Part shown: piece by piece, positions 37,648-50,640 of the stretch
Position numbering within the stretch: the first letter of the stretch is position 1
Layout: every line of letters starts with the position of its first letter
From: Sepiola atlantica
Lineage: Eukaryota; Mollusca; Cephalopoda; Sepiida; Sepiolidae
Direction of reading: 5' to 3'
DNA length: 64,000 nucleotides
Assembly (NCBI GenBank): GCA_963556195.1
Contig: OY744525.1
Span: 79,776,344 to 79,840,343 of the forward strand
Position numbers and translations under genes: made by a program
Notes under the pieces: generated by a model
The model's input: only the letters and a program-made list of their open reading frames with translations
Databases searched by the model: none
Told to the model about the DNA's origin: nothing

Positions 37648-37771
37648 ATGTATGCACAGAATATCTCGATTCCACCTGATTATTTTACCTGGCGATCTGC
37701 AGTTCCTTCTCAGTCGGAAGCAGACCTCAGCTGGAGGGAAGAGAGTTCTGGAAACACACAAGGAACATCAG
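37648..37771 (+). CDS. Protocadherin gene 3, second cytoplasmic exon
   Basis: The acceptor is TTCTAGCAG. It encodes M-Y-A-Q-N-I-S-I-P-P-D-Y-F-T-W through Q-G-T-S, then the donor G|GTAATAG. The exon and its flanks resemble gene 2 closely, including a shared TTCTGGAAACAC-type segment, which suggests these two tails are near relatives. Confidence 0.92.
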
Positions 37772-38976
37772 GTAATAGATGAGAAATATAATATAGGGTA
37801 AAGATGTAAATAATATATAGTAATTATTCATTACAAAGAAGTAATGGGTGGCAGCAAAATAAAAGTTTAACAGAAATTAAAGTATATTTTGTCAAACTTA
37901 AAAAAATATCATAATATAGTAATTTTAGACAAGGCTAATTTAAAGCTTCCTTAGGATTTGTGATAATGGATTGTTCTTAGATAAGATAGAGTAAAGAAAA
38001 TAGTGGCTCATATTTCTGTTAATACATTCTTCAACTTTCTTCAGATTTACCAATTTTATATTGATCATTCTTTTAGGGAAAGGGGAGGACAGGGTGATTA
38101 AAAAGCAAAACTCAGAATGATGTTAACAACAGAAATAAATAATAGTAAATCTAATTATGATCAAGCTCACAAGCATTTGTATAATGCAAATAATTCTAAA
38201 CATATTTTCTTTGCATAACTTTAAAAAGTATAAAATTAAAATAACTCTTGTTCTATCCACAAAAAAAGACTGAAGAATGGAATGTCTGAAACATTTAAAC
38301 AGCAACAAAAACGAATAAGATCAATAATTTGAACAACTTTTGAAAAGCAAAGATTATCCATTTCAAAATTAAAGTATATCTCAACATCTTGTAAATTTCA
38401 AATATAAAATTCTAAACATTGGAAATTTAATGTTTATAATTCTGAGCAAAAAACAAACAATTTTTAGACAACAAAAAGTTATACTTTTCAACGTACTATC
38501 CTTGTCAATGCCTTTAACTCAATAGAATATACATTTCATTGGCTGAAGTGATATCGTAAAATCAGAATACATCTAATTGTCATAATCTGCCAGTGAATTA
38601 TGTCCATTTTAATGTTTTTAATGATTTTATATTATTTTACTTTAATATTTTGTATCATCAATTCGAATAAAATTGAATATCATTGGAAGGAATCTGAAAC
38701 ATATCCCCATCAATAACAATAAAAGTGTGGGTGTGAGTACATCTTTTATTTGACAAATAATTCTAACAAAAGAATCTGGAAATGGACATTAATATGACAT
38801 TGGTTAGGACCACAATATTGAAAATAACTACTAAGTTAGCAACATCCAAACCACTTATTTTCTTTGAGAAGCTGACGATTTGAGATGGGTTGTACAGGTC
38901 TTTCCTAAACAGTAAAGGCCTACCCATATCAATGAAACCATGGTAATCTATGGAATCTATAGATTTTAAATAAATA

Positions 38977-39021
<45 letters not shown>

Positions 39022-39096
39022 GGTGTGTGTGTGTGTGATACTTATACTTTTAAACATTCAGCTCATTTAAACGAAATATGTATTTTTGCTTTTCAG
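37772..39096 (+). other. Second coding intron of gene 3
   Basis: At 1.3 kb this is the shortest of the second introns. It holds only AT-rich sequence and a TA/TG microsatellite at 38981-39039. No transposon was recognised. Confidence 0.6.
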
Positions 39097-39251
39097 ACCG
39101 TTCTTCAAGGAAGTCATCAGTTCAATCAGGCCATGTAAACAAAAGTGATATTTCTGCTCCTTACCCACAATCAAGGAATCTTATAGAAATGAACAATGAA
39201 CAGACTTCAAACACAAGACCTTTGCCTCCAGTACCAAGCAAAAACTTATAA
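39097..39251 (+). CDS. Protocadherin gene 3, terminal cytoplasmic exon
   Basis: The acceptor is GCTTTTCAG. It encodes D-R-S-S-R-K-S-S, S-A-P-Y-P-Q-S, R-P-L-P-P-V-P-S-K-N-L and TAA. The stop position differs from the other copies: TTA TAA adds a terminal Leu, making this exon 155 nt. Confidence 0.92.
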
Positions 39252-40079
39252 TCATTTAAAAAAAAATACACTGACACTCATTTAATATACCATACCCACT
39301 CATATAAATATTCCCTGACAAAAAAATAAAATTAGTCATAAGATTTATAAAATAAAAATAAGTAATATATAATGACACAAAATTACTTAATAAAAATACT
39401 AACATTACAAGTGTGATAATATATCTAAGATACATATTTAATACTTATTTAGAACAATAAATTTAGTTCTCATAAATTTTCTAGCTGCAATGATCTATTC
39501 TTGAAATTAGTTAAAATTAGGTCAACATATAAACTATATATGTGGTCTATGTCTCTTTGTCTAGGGATGCAATTGAAAAGAAAGTCCTTTACCAATCCTG
39601 AAAAACTTTTTGCAAGTAAAATCTTATGAGGAATCCAATGGTGGTATTCATTTTGTATTGGAGGGGGGGGGGGTATTATTTTGGGGTCTGTGTTCATATC
39701 AGAGATCCATAAATAGCAAAGACATGATTTACTTTATTTTATTTATAACTTGAAAATTGCAAATGATAAAAATTAACAAATAAGAATAAAAATGGTAATA
39801 TGGGGTTCTTGGATGGTTAGCAGTAATACACATGGGTCCTCATTCATTCCCGGATAGCACCGGTTGTGCCTGCTATTTATAAAATAACTTTTTTTTTTAA
39901 TTATTTCTTTGTAATCTCAATCAAAAAAGCATTAAAATCTTGTTCATAGAATTCTGCACCATCAATGATGACCTAAAGGCAATATTAAAATGTAAATATG
40001 ATTTTAAACTCAATACAAAATTAATCAGGATAGGAATTTGTATTTTTCCATTCAAACAAAGAATAATTCAGAATTAGAG

Positions 40080-40512
40080 GTATACACCATGGAAGGAGGG
40101 AAGGAAGCAAATCTTATAGGATGAATAACATTACATTGCATTATGGGAACAAAGGAATAAAGTTAAATCTTTTTTTTTAAGTTAAACTTATTCAATTTTC
40201 CAACTTAATATCTTATTTGAATATCAATATTAAACTTAATAAAAGATTTTAAAACAAAAAAAGAGAAAAATTAATTTAAATTAAAACAAAACTATGAACG
40301 TGGGTCAGTAGTTATTTTTTATATTCCCCCTCTTCCTCTAACACAGACAGCCATTACTCACACACCATACTTCTTAGGATAACTACTTCATTACATTCAT
40401 GATAAATACATCTTTACTTCAAAGATTTATCTCATTTACTGGACGTAGAATATACAGATTCACTACTGGATAATATATTGTAAAATGAATAACATTGGAT
40501 ATCATAACAAAG
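40080..40512 (+). promoter_or_regulatory. Predicted promoter and untranslated leader exon of gene 4
   Basis: Conserved block, copy 4 of 6. It contains CTTATAGGATGAATAACA and ATTGCATTATGGGAAC at 40135-40150 (complement matches a Staf/ZNF143-like site). CACCATACTTCTTAGGATAA follows near 40360, then the donor CAAAG|GTAAGGAA with exon end at 40512. The acceptor before the gene 4 ATG is at 43359, giving a ~2.8 kb leader intron, the shortest in the cluster. Confidence 0.6.
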
Positions 40513-43359
40513 GTAAGGAATATTTACATTACGTTTTTTATGATACTTTATTTTCCTTCATGCAAAACTGCTGTAAAGACAGTCATAATTCACATCTGAC
40601 AAAAATATACTGAATTCTTAAAAACATTTGTTTTATTTTTTATTTTGTCTTCATAGAAAAATTACATTTGTAAAAATGATCTAAACTCTGAATAGCTTTA
40701 AAGTCTTAAAATACGTCATACAATATGAATAATTACTATTATAATTACTAAGTAATTTTTTCCCATCATTTGCAGTTAGTTGCAAGACACCATTACACAA
40801 ATTAATATCCACATCACTTCAAACAATGGCACTTATCAGTCAGACTAATATCAGTCTTTACCTAATAAGTATGTATATAAGATATACATGTTACTTAGGA
40901 ATATATTTGCTTCAATGTATGTATTCTTTAAAAACGGTAGCCATTATAAACTTATATAAATGTATTTGTATCATCTGATCTCCCTATTTACAAGCACAGC
41001 ATTAAGAATAGGGAGATTTTTATTTTGATGGATATATTTTTTTAAAGAAATACTTAAATAATTGGAAATTTTGCTATACTACAATTTAAAAAAAAATAAA
41101 ATTTAGGATTCAATTTGTACATTTCCATAAAATGGTATTATCTGTGTTTTTCAATTCAATATAATAATTCAAATTAAAAAATGTATTCTACTTAATAAAA
41201 TATTTAAATTCCCATGAAATCTAAACATGATTTTTGTGAATTTTACAGTATTTGAAATTTCTGAAATAAAAGCTTAAATTAATTCTAGTCTTTTATTGTC
41301 ATGAATTTTATTTATATTCAATAAAGAAATAATTAATATTTTAATTCACGTTTCAATTTGATTACATTTAAATATAAAACACAATCTTAATTTGAATTTA
41401 TATATATATATATTTATGATATTTCACCCCAAACAAGGCAGGATGCCACTGTAAACTTAAGGGGCTACTGAGAATTGGGAGTAGGTTTAGGGTGTCATTC
41501 TAAGTTGGGAACTGTGCAGCGAGATATCTGTTTACATCAGTTTTAAACCTCTGCATGTCGGTACTGTCGGGGAAACAGAGCACAGGGAGGGAGTTCCAGA
41601 GGCCAACAACACGAGGAAAGAAGCTATTGGAGTAGAAGGCTCTCCGGCATCTGGGGACCTCCACAGTGAATGGATGGGATTTAGCTGATTGTCGAGTTGG
41701 TCTAGTGAATTTACATCGAGGGGGCACCAGAGTAGCCAGTTCATCGGAGCATAATCCATTGAAATATTTCTAGTAATAAGTTACATATAAAATGTCTTAT
41801 ATGGTAAACAGATTGGCCAATTCTTTCAGATGGATGATGAATAAAAAAATTTTTTTTTAATCCTTATATTTTTAAATGTTACTTTTATAAAAATAAAATT
41901 CAGTTATACTGATTCAATATTCAATTTTTAGTGCATCCTGTCATATTTACTTTGATTTCTATTGCTATTTCATTGAAGATAAAGAGGATTTATATGAATA
42001 AGTTCAAGGGAACTAACTCCAGAACAATATTGAATAAATCACAATATTACCATTCAGTTTATTAATGAAATAAAATAATGCATTAATATGTAAATTTATA
42101 TCGGTCTTTGGTTAACACAACATTCAATGGAAAAGCATAATAGAAAAATTTCATCAAATACGAAGTCCAATAATGACAGGCAATAATAATTTGGTGAAAA
42201 GCTAATTTTTCTATCAATCAACAATAGAATAACTAAATTAGAGAAAAATCAGATAGAAAACTGATCATTTATTCTTAAGTGATGTATTGCTTCCTTTACA
42301 TTGTTTGCATCAAAAAGTCATTTGAAGATAAACTTTATAATATGTTATAAGTATGAATGTTAAATTCTGAACAAAGTTTTAAAGGTAGAGTGTATCTGAA
42401 AGAAAAGAAATTGAAGCTTTTAAGAAAATAATTTGCTCATATAATCATTTTGAGATTTTCAGTTTGTGCTAGCTGTTTTATTACTATGTTTTTATTAAAA
42501 ACTGAAAATTTTGTTTTCTTATTTAAGTTACTCCAACTCATTGTATAGCCATAGTTTTATACTTTTTAATTTAACTTGCTAAGACATGTATTTAATCAAA
42601 ATATATGAATCCATATTGTATAATACAGGGATACTTCTAAGAAAATTGTGTTTATTTTTTTTCAAAATGAAGATAAAATAGAAACAAAATGCATCCAAAA
42701 CTAGAATAGCCCTTGGATAATTATGAGAATGGAACATATCTGTACGAAATGGTAGGAAATAGAATTACTCTCAATATATATTTACAAAAATCAATAACAT
42801 TTCATTTATTTTGTGCTTTGTAAATGGAAGTAGAAAGAGTATCATGTTCAACAAGTTATTTAAGTATATAGTACTAAGCCATAACTTTTTATCAAAAATA
42901 AAAAATAAATAGAACTCTATAAGAAAATATTTTTTACACTTAATCATTCTTAAGTGTAAAACTATTTGTTATACAGAGCAAAATGATACAATGAAATTAA
43001 AAAAAACAAAAAACTGAGTCAGTATTTATTAAAACAGGCTTTTACAATATTTTATCAAATGAAACAAAAATATTTTCCAGAATCGATTACAAGAACACTA
43101 TTTAAGCAATTCATTTCAGTTACTTAAGAATACTGTTAGTTTTTATTACACATGGATGTATAATTATTTAAAAACTTTGCATTTTATTCATATAGATAAA
43201 TGTGAAATTTTTTTATGTGAAACGAATGATACTGAGATTTCAATATTTTAATTACTTAAAGATAATTTATTTTTTGAGGCTACATTAATTCCTTATTAGA
43301 TGTAAATTTAATAATTGTTATTATCATGAAATTAAATTAAATTAATCTTTGCTTTTCAG
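40513..43359 (+). other. Predicted leader intron of gene 4
   Basis: It contains the conserved element near 40780-40850 (GCAAGACACCATTACACAAA), a LINE 3' fragment at 41425-41765, and AGTTCAAGGGAACTAACTCC at 42001-42020. Its last ~450 bp is homologous to the equivalent part upstream of gene 3 (for example ATTCATATAGATAAATG near 43178 and 34669). It ends in TGCTTTTCAG. Confidence 0.5.
41425..41765 (-). mobile_element. LINE 3' fragment
   Basis: A minus-strand frame carries F-F-P-R-V-V-G-L-W-N-S-L-P and, further on, F-K-T-D-V-N-R-Y-L, a C-terminal signature common in non-LTR retrotransposon polyproteins. The sequence matches 895-1220 and 52255-52575. 5'-truncated. Confidence 0.82.
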
Positions 43360-43373
43360 GTTATAAATTAAAT

Positions 43374-45761
43374 ATGCTTGGTTTTCTACATGTTATACTA
43401 TGCATCATACCCGGTTGTCTCAGTGTAGACCTTGCTTACACTGTAGACGAAGGAAAAAGCCAAGGTACTTACATTGGAGACATTTCTGCAGATTCTAAGA
43501 TAATGGAGAACATGTCCTACCAAGACAAGAAACTTATCACATTCAGCCAATTACAAGGGAAAATTGATAATTCTCAATTTTTCCGAGTCTCCAAGAAAAC
43601 AGGCAAACTCTATGCAACAATCACATTGGATGCAGAAGCAATGTGTAAGCGTAATGAACAATGCTTTCAACTCATTGATGTAGCTGTTCGTAAAGGAACT
43701 TCTTCAATGAGGATCTTAGAAATTAAAATAATCATAAAAGATATCAATGACCACAAACCTGAATTTCCAGATAAACAAATTAACATTGAGTTTACTGAAG
43801 GATTTGCAAAAGGAATGAAAAAGTCCATACCTAATGCAATTGATAAGGATATAGGAATTTTAAATTCAAAGATCACATATGAGCTTAAAAAGATGAAAAA
43901 TGAACCTTTTACTTTGTTCATCACTCCAGATGTTGAAGGGACATCAGTTTTATGGTTGAAACTGGAAGAAACTTTAGATAGAGAAACCAAAGATTCTTAT
44001 GTTGTACAAATTGTGGCAAAAGATGCAGGCTCTCCTCCAAAACAAAACATACTAAATGTTCATATTTCAGTCATTGATGTTAATGATAATTTACCTGTGT
44101 TTTCTAAAAAGGTATACAACATTTCAATAAAGAATGAAGAGAGCAAAGTCACACCAATTGCTATTTTATCAGCAACTGATTTGGATGCAGGACAAAATGG
44201 TAGAGTTTCATATTATTGGAGTCACAAGACAAATGAAAAATCAAAAGCTTTCTTCCAATTGGTAGAAACTACTGGACAATTATTCTTACAGAAAAAAATT
44301 AGTTCAGGAGAAAAAACCTCACATAAACTTTATATAAAAGCTGAAGATGGAGGAAATCCACCATTAAGCTCTAGAGCAATTATTGTTATTAACTTGATAA
44401 GCCATGAAAACAAAGCTCCCTCTATTGATATAAATTTTCCTTCTTCATCAAATAAGAATATAGTTGAGATTTTAGAGAATGGTAAACTTGGTAGCTTCAT
44501 TGCTTATGTGAAAGTCATTGACAATGATGAAGGACAAAATGGAGATGTCACTTGTCACCTTCATCATGATAAATTTCAGCTTCAGAATTTAGGTACAAAG
44601 AAATATGAAGTGACACTGAAAAATCCTCTTGACAGAGAGAAAGAAGAGCACCATGATGTTGTGATCAGTTGTCAAGATAAAGGCTCTCCTCCTCTTCATA
44701 GTAACAGCAAATTCTCCATTCAAGTGATGGACATCAATGATGTAAGGCCACAATTTACAAAAGACACATTTAAATTCTTCATTGATGAGAATCAAAACTC
44801 CAGAATTACTCTTGGCTACATCAATGCCACTGATCCAGACTTGGGAGATGGAGGAAAACTCACATATTCTCTCATCACCAATAACAACAAACACTTCTTA
44901 CCTTTCAAAATGACCACAAATGGATTACTATCAGCAATTATGTCTCTTGATCATGAGTTTCAACATACTTATCACTTCAAGGTGTTTGTCAAAGACAATG
45001 GAACACCATCTCTCAATAACACAGTCAATGTGATTGTTGAGGTCACTGATAAAAATGATAATGCTCCATATTTTACATTTCCCAGTGTTAAACCTTACAA
45101 TCTACATGTCACATATTACCCTGATGCCAGAATCAAGAACATCACACAGATAAAGGCAGCAGACAGTGATAGTCAAGAGAATGCATTTCTAAAATATCAA
45201 ATAATCAGAGGCAATGACAAACAGATGTTCACCATCAACCAGTACACTGGTTTCTTAGCTTTCAATAGACAACTCAGCCAACAAAATGCTGGATCCTATC
45301 AGCTTGACATTGCTGTCAAGGATAGTGGTAGGCCAGTTCTATCAGCAACAACTACTCTCTTTTTAACACTCACTATCAGCAACAACACATCAGAAATGTT
45401 AAATGTTGTCCAGCTTCACACTGAAGAGAAGGTGCATCTTAATCTTGTCATTATTATTACAGTCATAGCAGTCACAATAGCTGTCTTCATTACAGCTTCA
45501 TTATCAATCTGCATCATTCGATGTAATGGGCAGTCAAATGTGGCCTATGCCCAAACACTTGATCCTTCCAATAGATATGTTGGTGAACAGAGACAACTCA
45601 TTGCTCCTTCTTACCCAGGAAACACTTGGCCTCATCCTGCTCAGCCTTTACAAATAAATCAAGCACCATCTACACATACTCCCATGACAACATCACGGAG
45701 GCAATTATCTATAGGTACAATTTCACAGAAGACACCACCACCAAGTGATGTTTCATCACAA
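43374..45761 (+). CDS. Protocadherin gene 4, ectodomain/membrane exon (796 codons)
   Basis: Same family plan: signal peptide (~1-17), EC1 with Cys-X5-Cys, six cadherin repeats, membrane span from about residue 689. EC2 opens with T-E-G-F-A-K-G-M-K-K, closest to gene 2. EC3 reads Y-Y-W-S-H-K-T-N-E-K-S-K and its end (F-P-S-S-S-N-K-N) again resembles gene 2. Changes inside the otherwise uniform stalk are few: D-A-R-I-K-N, D-I-A-V-K-D and A-Q-T-L-D-P. The end of the exon is the most diverged tail of the five (Q-L-S-I-G-T-I-S-Q-K). It ends at CAA|GTAAGT; the frame stays open to 45800. The ATG is 14 nt after TTTTCAG. The full protein is 887 residues. Confidence 0.95.
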
Positions 45762-46200
45762 GTAAGTACATTGCATTTATATTTGTGTCTTTCTGCATAA
45801 GATCTTCAATAAATTAAAGTTTTTTTCTTGCATTTCTATTTCTATATTTTATTAAAATGTTTGATAAAATTATAATCAAATTTTAATTTGCTTTTAAATA
45901 ATGAATGCATTCTATATTTCTTTATTAACAATTAAGACTTAATTGTATCACTAAATAAAACTGCAAGTTAGCAACAAAACATTTTGAGAAAGATGTACTT
46001 AAACAAATGTTTGTAATGATTTGATTTCATTTTACATTAAAACTACGAAAAGTTTTAGTTTAAATAATACTATTTTTAATATCAAAGAATTTTATATTTT
46101 CATAAGACTTTTTAATTGTTTTTATTATTGTTGATTGCAAAGTAAAAATATATTTTTATCAACATCATGTTATCTAATTTTTTTCTCTCCATCTAACCAG

Positions 46201-46324
46201 ATGTATACTCAGAATGTTTCAATTCCACCTGATTATTTTACCTGGAGAACTCCTGAACCTACTCAATCAGATACTGAACTTAATTGGAAGGAAGATATTG
46301 CTATAAATGGTCAAGAAGTATCAG
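46201..46324 (+). CDS. Protocadherin gene 4, second cytoplasmic exon
   Basis: The acceptor is ATCTAACCAG. It encodes M-Y-T-Q-N-V-S-I-P-P-D-Y-F-T-W-R-T-P-E-P-T and ends Q-E-V-S. The first half is as in the others; the second half is the most divergent of the five copies. Phases and length (124 nt) are conserved. Confidence 0.92.
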
Positions 46325-47926
46325 GTAATATATGGGGGAAAAGTTATGGTATAGAATTAAATATTGATTAAATATGTAAATAACACATTATATTGATACA
46401 TTGTTGAAGTAAAACAAAAGTAAGTCTTTTTTATGAAGTAAAGAAGAAAACATTATTAATTCATGGTAAAAAATTCATAAAAATGAAAAACGAAACCGAT
46501 ATCACTAGATATGTGTTTACAATATCTAAAATATGTGAAATAAGAAAAGGATTTATTCACAAGTTTGTAATCATATTCTTTTTGTTATTTTGATTAACCT
46601 TGTTTTAGATGAGTAATTCTATAACCTTATTTGTCTATTATATATTCAACTAAGTGATTATATAGCCTTCTGTAATGAAAATCATCTACCTCAAAAAAGA
46701 GTTTGTTTTGTATGTTTTCTGCTGAAGGAAAAATAAAGAAAATTCTTAAGCAACACCTGTCTTTTTAAGTATTAAAAGAACTATATTATGGCCAATCAGA
46801 AATTTGAATTGAATAAAAGCCGTTGCTTTGTTTAATAAAAATGCATTTTTTTGTACTTGGTAAGCGAAAGTGCATTTCCTCTGTTAAATTTGGAATGTTG
46901 GGTTTTTTAATCCCATTTTCGGTGTTCATTTGCTTGCTGGACTGTTTATGACTGCTTAGCCTTTTTGGACTTGTGATTGAATGCATATTTTTTACTGACC
47001 CCTTGGTTAATACCTTAACACTTTCTTTATGCATATAATATTCTTGAGGGTTTCTCTCTTTTGGGAAGGAGCAAACAAGAAAATGATACCCAATATATAG
47101 TTGAACCATTCTATGGCATTATTCAGTGACACAATTAATCTAAAAAGAAAAGAAAAGAAAGGTGTTCTTTAATTTGGAATCAAAGCAATGAATTGCAACC
47201 CAGAACAAATAAAATGGGGACAAACATATACTGATCAATTCATCCCATAGTCATATTTCTATAAAAAAAAAGTGTCTTGCTTCTTTATTTGATTGTAGAA
47301 TCTATTACTGGTAATAATGCAAGGACAATAAGAAAATTATGTAAAATAACTCTTAGAATCATAATGCCTTATCTCAAATGTTTAAGTTCTATCTAAAGAA
47401 GTACAGGGTGGAATCTAATATTAAGTCATTAATTGAATATGGTGGTATTTTCAGTAATAATAAAAGTAAAACATGAGAGGCTAGTAAGCTTATCAAAGGC
47501 TTTATTCGCCTTAACATAAGGTACAAAAAAAAATTCCAGTCTACTGGAAACAAGAAATAGGGTTTTAACGGTTCATTCTTGTCTTGTCAAGGTAATGGAG
47601 AAGGCTTTTGGCACTCTAAGGTAAACCATCTTATAGGACTATGTGTAAAATATTAAACAATAAGCATCACTAGACTCGGGAGTACATGATGAGGAGAAGT
47701 AGATCAACTAGCTTCACTGGCCAGCATCTTAGGCATTCTAAGATAGGAATAAGGGGTTATTTAAAACCTAAATCAATATTTTTTTCAGTGAAGAAGGTCA
47801 ACAGCTTTGTCTTGAAGCTGATCTTCTCCAATTGGAGCTAGGTTATTGACAAAGACAGTTGTTTTGCAACCAATCATATGTGAACAGGTAAAGTCTGATT
47901 TAGTTTCTTTATTTAATGACAAATTA

Positions 47927-48165
47927 ACCCTTTTTGGTTTATTTAATGCTGAATCAAACGTTTTGCAAACGATTAATTGTAAAAAAACAATTAACTGAAA
48001 ACAAGTTTCTATTTTACCAGCAACTGAGGGAAAATTGCATGTTCTATAACTACCCCAACAGTTTTAGTTTATAAATAACTACAATAGATCTGATCGGATT
48101 TGAACTCAGGGTAGCCGATTTTAATCCGTGACAAAATCCATTAGGTCAATGATACAACCTCCTCT
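47927..48165 (-). repeat. tRNA-derived SINE-like repeat, family B copy 1
   Basis: On the minus strand the right end carries an A-box-like GACCTAATGGA and a B-box-like GAGTTCAAATCCGATC (near 48085-48105), followed by a body ending in AAAAAGGGTTAA. A second copy with the same layout is at 51298-51490. tRNA-type internal promoters define such SINEs. Confidence 0.65.
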
Positions 48166-48329
48166 ACTAGTACAGACATAATGTTATAAGATGGATAGGG
48201 ATGATAATAGTTTTAATAGTTCATTGATCATAGAAGGAAATATATACAAAATATTCATATACATGCATTTTGTTACAATTGAAAGGTTTTTATAGAATTT
48301 TTATAATTGATAACTACTCGTTATGGATA

Positions 48330-48612
48330 TGTTGTTGTTTCAGCAGTGTTCACCCTGGTTGGGTTAAGTCGGCTTCTTCCCTGACCTGTACTACCTCCCA
48401 AATTATTGCGGCCCATACATGGTGGTTCTGAGTAAGGTCGCTCAAGATGGCTAGCTGTGGATCTGAGAGCTTAGCTAAGTTCTCCTTGATGATAGCTGTC
48501 CAGGTCCTCAGCTGTTCACCAACACGCTTGTGCCACCAGGCAGAGGTAGGGAGGATTACATCGCAAATTAGCTCTCCCTCTGGGCGATGAGCTGTATGCT
48601 CAAACCATAGTT
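48330..48612 (-). mobile_element. Possible LINE C-terminal coding fragment
   Basis: The minus strand reads W-H-K-R-V-G-E-Q-L-R-T-W-T-A-I-I-K-E-N-L and later A-I-I-W-E-V-V-Q-V-R, a W-rich pattern like the C-terminal ends of some retrotransposon polyproteins. No catalytic motif is included, so the assignment is tentative. Confidence 0.4.
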
Positions 48613-48769
48613 ATATATTCATCTTAAAATGCTAAAATTATGTTCTTTGTAATAAAACAAAAACATGGTGGTTACTGTTATCAAAGTGCATCAGATCCAC
48701 ACATCAAATTTGGAAAATCGGAAGTTGAAATTCAGTCAAAATTTTCATGGTCACGGTCAATGTTATATA

Positions 48770-49040
48770 AAGTGCGGGATTTAATTAGCTACAATATGGG
48801 CGAAGTAGTGAGGAACAGAACAAAGTTATAGCCGAAAGTGTGATTTTTCACCTTTTCCTTGACCGTGACCTAGATATCCACAAATTAAATCAGTTTTAAG
48901 TAAGACCATGACTAATATTTTGATTAAATTTGGTGACAATTGGTCAAGCGATGTCGACACTAGTATGTACACAAACAAAAATAGTGACAAACCAACAAAC
49001 TCAACCGAAAACGTAATCTTCTTAGCAGAGGTAAATATTG
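48770..49040 (+). repeat. Dispersed repeat with GACC(G/A)TGACC motif
   Basis: CCTTGACCGTGACCTAGATA is followed by AATCAGTT, a segment ATTTGGTGACAATTGGTCAA, and the end phrase CCGAAAACGTAATCTTC...GAGGTAAAT. The arrangement resembles a short non-autonomous repeat widespread in invertebrate genomes (general knowledge). No second copy was seen in this window. Confidence 0.45.
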
Positions 49041-49115
49041 GTATATTAACATTTTGATAGCTATTTCATAAATTCTAGAACTGCTTATTATGTATAGCAC
49101 ATTTTTATATTTCAG

Positions 49116-49267
49116 ATCTGTCTTCCAGGAAATCTTCAGTTCAGTCAGGCCATGTAAACAAAAGTGATATTTCTGCTCCTTACCCACAATCTAGAAATCT
49201 TCTAGAAATGAACAACCAACAGACTACAAATACAAGACCACTTCCACCAGTACCACACAAAAACTAA
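49116..49267 (+). CDS. Protocadherin gene 4, terminal cytoplasmic exon
   Basis: The acceptor is TATTTCAG. It encodes D-L-S-S-R-K-S-S (Leu replaces Arg), S-A-P-Y-P-Q-S, L-L-E-M-N-N-Q-Q-T-T and R-P-L-P-P-V-P-H-K-N, then TAA. The proline motif is preserved although the surrounding residues drift. Confidence 0.92.
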
Positions 49268-49554
49268 TGACCATGGCAAAAAGAAAATTCCATGAATATG
49301 ATAGAACACACACACTAAATCATATAAGAGTCAAAAATATTTATGAACAAAAATAATTTTAGTGTTAAATTCAAGAATTCAATATTGACACAAAATACAT
49401 AAATATTCAAATCAAAAGTTTTAAGGGCTAGAAAAGTAAGAAGTAATTTGGCAGTCTTATAAGTTATATATACCCCCCCCCCCTCCTAAACTCATTGAAT
49501 ATCTTAGTCTATGACCAAATCTATGCATGTCAAGCTATAACTAAAGCAAAAAGC

Positions 49555-49710
49555 GATCATTAATTAAAGTGTTATGTGTTCAGTTTGAGGAGAAATCCTT
49601 CTAGACTGACTTAATTTTTATAGGTAATCTGCTGGCAGCCACATCCAACATTAAGCTCAACCTTGTGTCACATCCAGTCCTCATGGAGAAGCAAGTAAAT
49701 GGACCAATTA
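49555..49710 (+). repeat. Dispersed SINE-like repeat, family A copy 3 (partial)
   Basis: GAGAAATCCTTCTAGACTGA ... CTCAACCTTGTGTCA ... AAGCAAGTAAATGG matches the family A copies at 8141 and 30365. It is followed by a TA/TG microsatellite at 49771-49839. Confidence 0.6.
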
Positions 49711-49771
49711 AAGTGTTGCAATGTACATATCTGATTTTATATATCCACTTTAACAAACTAATAATAATTGC

Positions 49772-49807
<36 letters not shown>

Positions 49808-50189
49808 ATGTATGTGTATGTGCGTGTGTGTGTGTGTGATTATGCTACTACATATATGCTCATAAGTAATACACTTTTCTATGTACTTTATAAATAAGAA
49901 AGACTTAATATACAATGCTAATAAATTGCAAAAGTTTTTACAGGTAAAAAATAAGTTATTTGTAAATAGAAAATGATGTGGTCCATTTTTATAATTAGTT
50001 TATAACCGAGTCAACACTAATTTATGGATCTTATTTTTCTATTTGAATCAATTAAAGAAAACAACTATTTAAATATTCTTCATATAATTTATGCCCATGA
50101 ATGAAGACTTAAGTTATATTAAAACATGGCAATACAAAATCAACACAGATAAGATTTTTTATTTTTCAATTCAAACAAGGAATAATTTA

Positions 50190-50640
50190 CAATTAGATGT
50201 AGATAGCATTGATAGAGAGAAGAAAGCAGATCTTACTGGACGAATAACACATTCACTATTACATTGCATTGTGGGAACAAAAGACAAATTAAAGTTTTTT
50301 TCAAAATAAATTATACTATTTCAATTCTCCATCTTAATATTTGATTAAAATTAAATTAATAAATGTTGGAGGTTAAATGAGAAAAATATATTTAATTACA
50401 CAAAAATAGACCTAAGAATGTGGGTTGTGGTTTTCTGTTTTTTAGATTCACATTAGCAATCTCCTCCACCTCTTTCCTCTAGTGCCATGCAGCCATTACA
50501 CACACAGCATACTTCTTAGGATAACTATTTTATAACACTCATAAACAACACATCTTCATTTCAAAGATTTATCTCATTTACTGGATATATACAGATTTAT
50601 CTCTGAATAATACATCTAACAAACGGAAATCATAACAAAG
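50190..50640 (+). promoter_or_regulatory. Predicted promoter and untranslated leader exon of gene 5
   Basis: Conserved block, copy 5 of 6. It contains CTTACTGGACGAATAACAC, CATTGCATTGTGGGAAC at 50262-50278 and CAGCATACTTCTTAGGATAA near 50506. The donor ACAAAG|GTAAGGAG has its exon end at 50640. The acceptor before the gene 5 ATG is at 54328, so the leader intron is about 3.7 kb. Confidence 0.6.

Larger units (their letters stand above)
46325..49115 (+). other. Second coding intron of gene 4
   Basis: It holds several repeat-derived pieces: an unrecognised 107-codon antisense frame at 46786-47109 (basic, no family recognised), a SINE-like repeat at 47927-48165, a possible LINE-derived piece at 48330-48612 and a widespread-type repeat at 48770-49040. 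The part between 47110 and 47926 shows nothing recognisable. Confidence 0.5.

Noticed and set aside
46786..47109. 107-codon minus-strand open frame in an intron of gene 4
   Set aside because: No family recognised, no splice or start support, and it lies among repeat debris. It is mentioned with the intron but not called as a gene.
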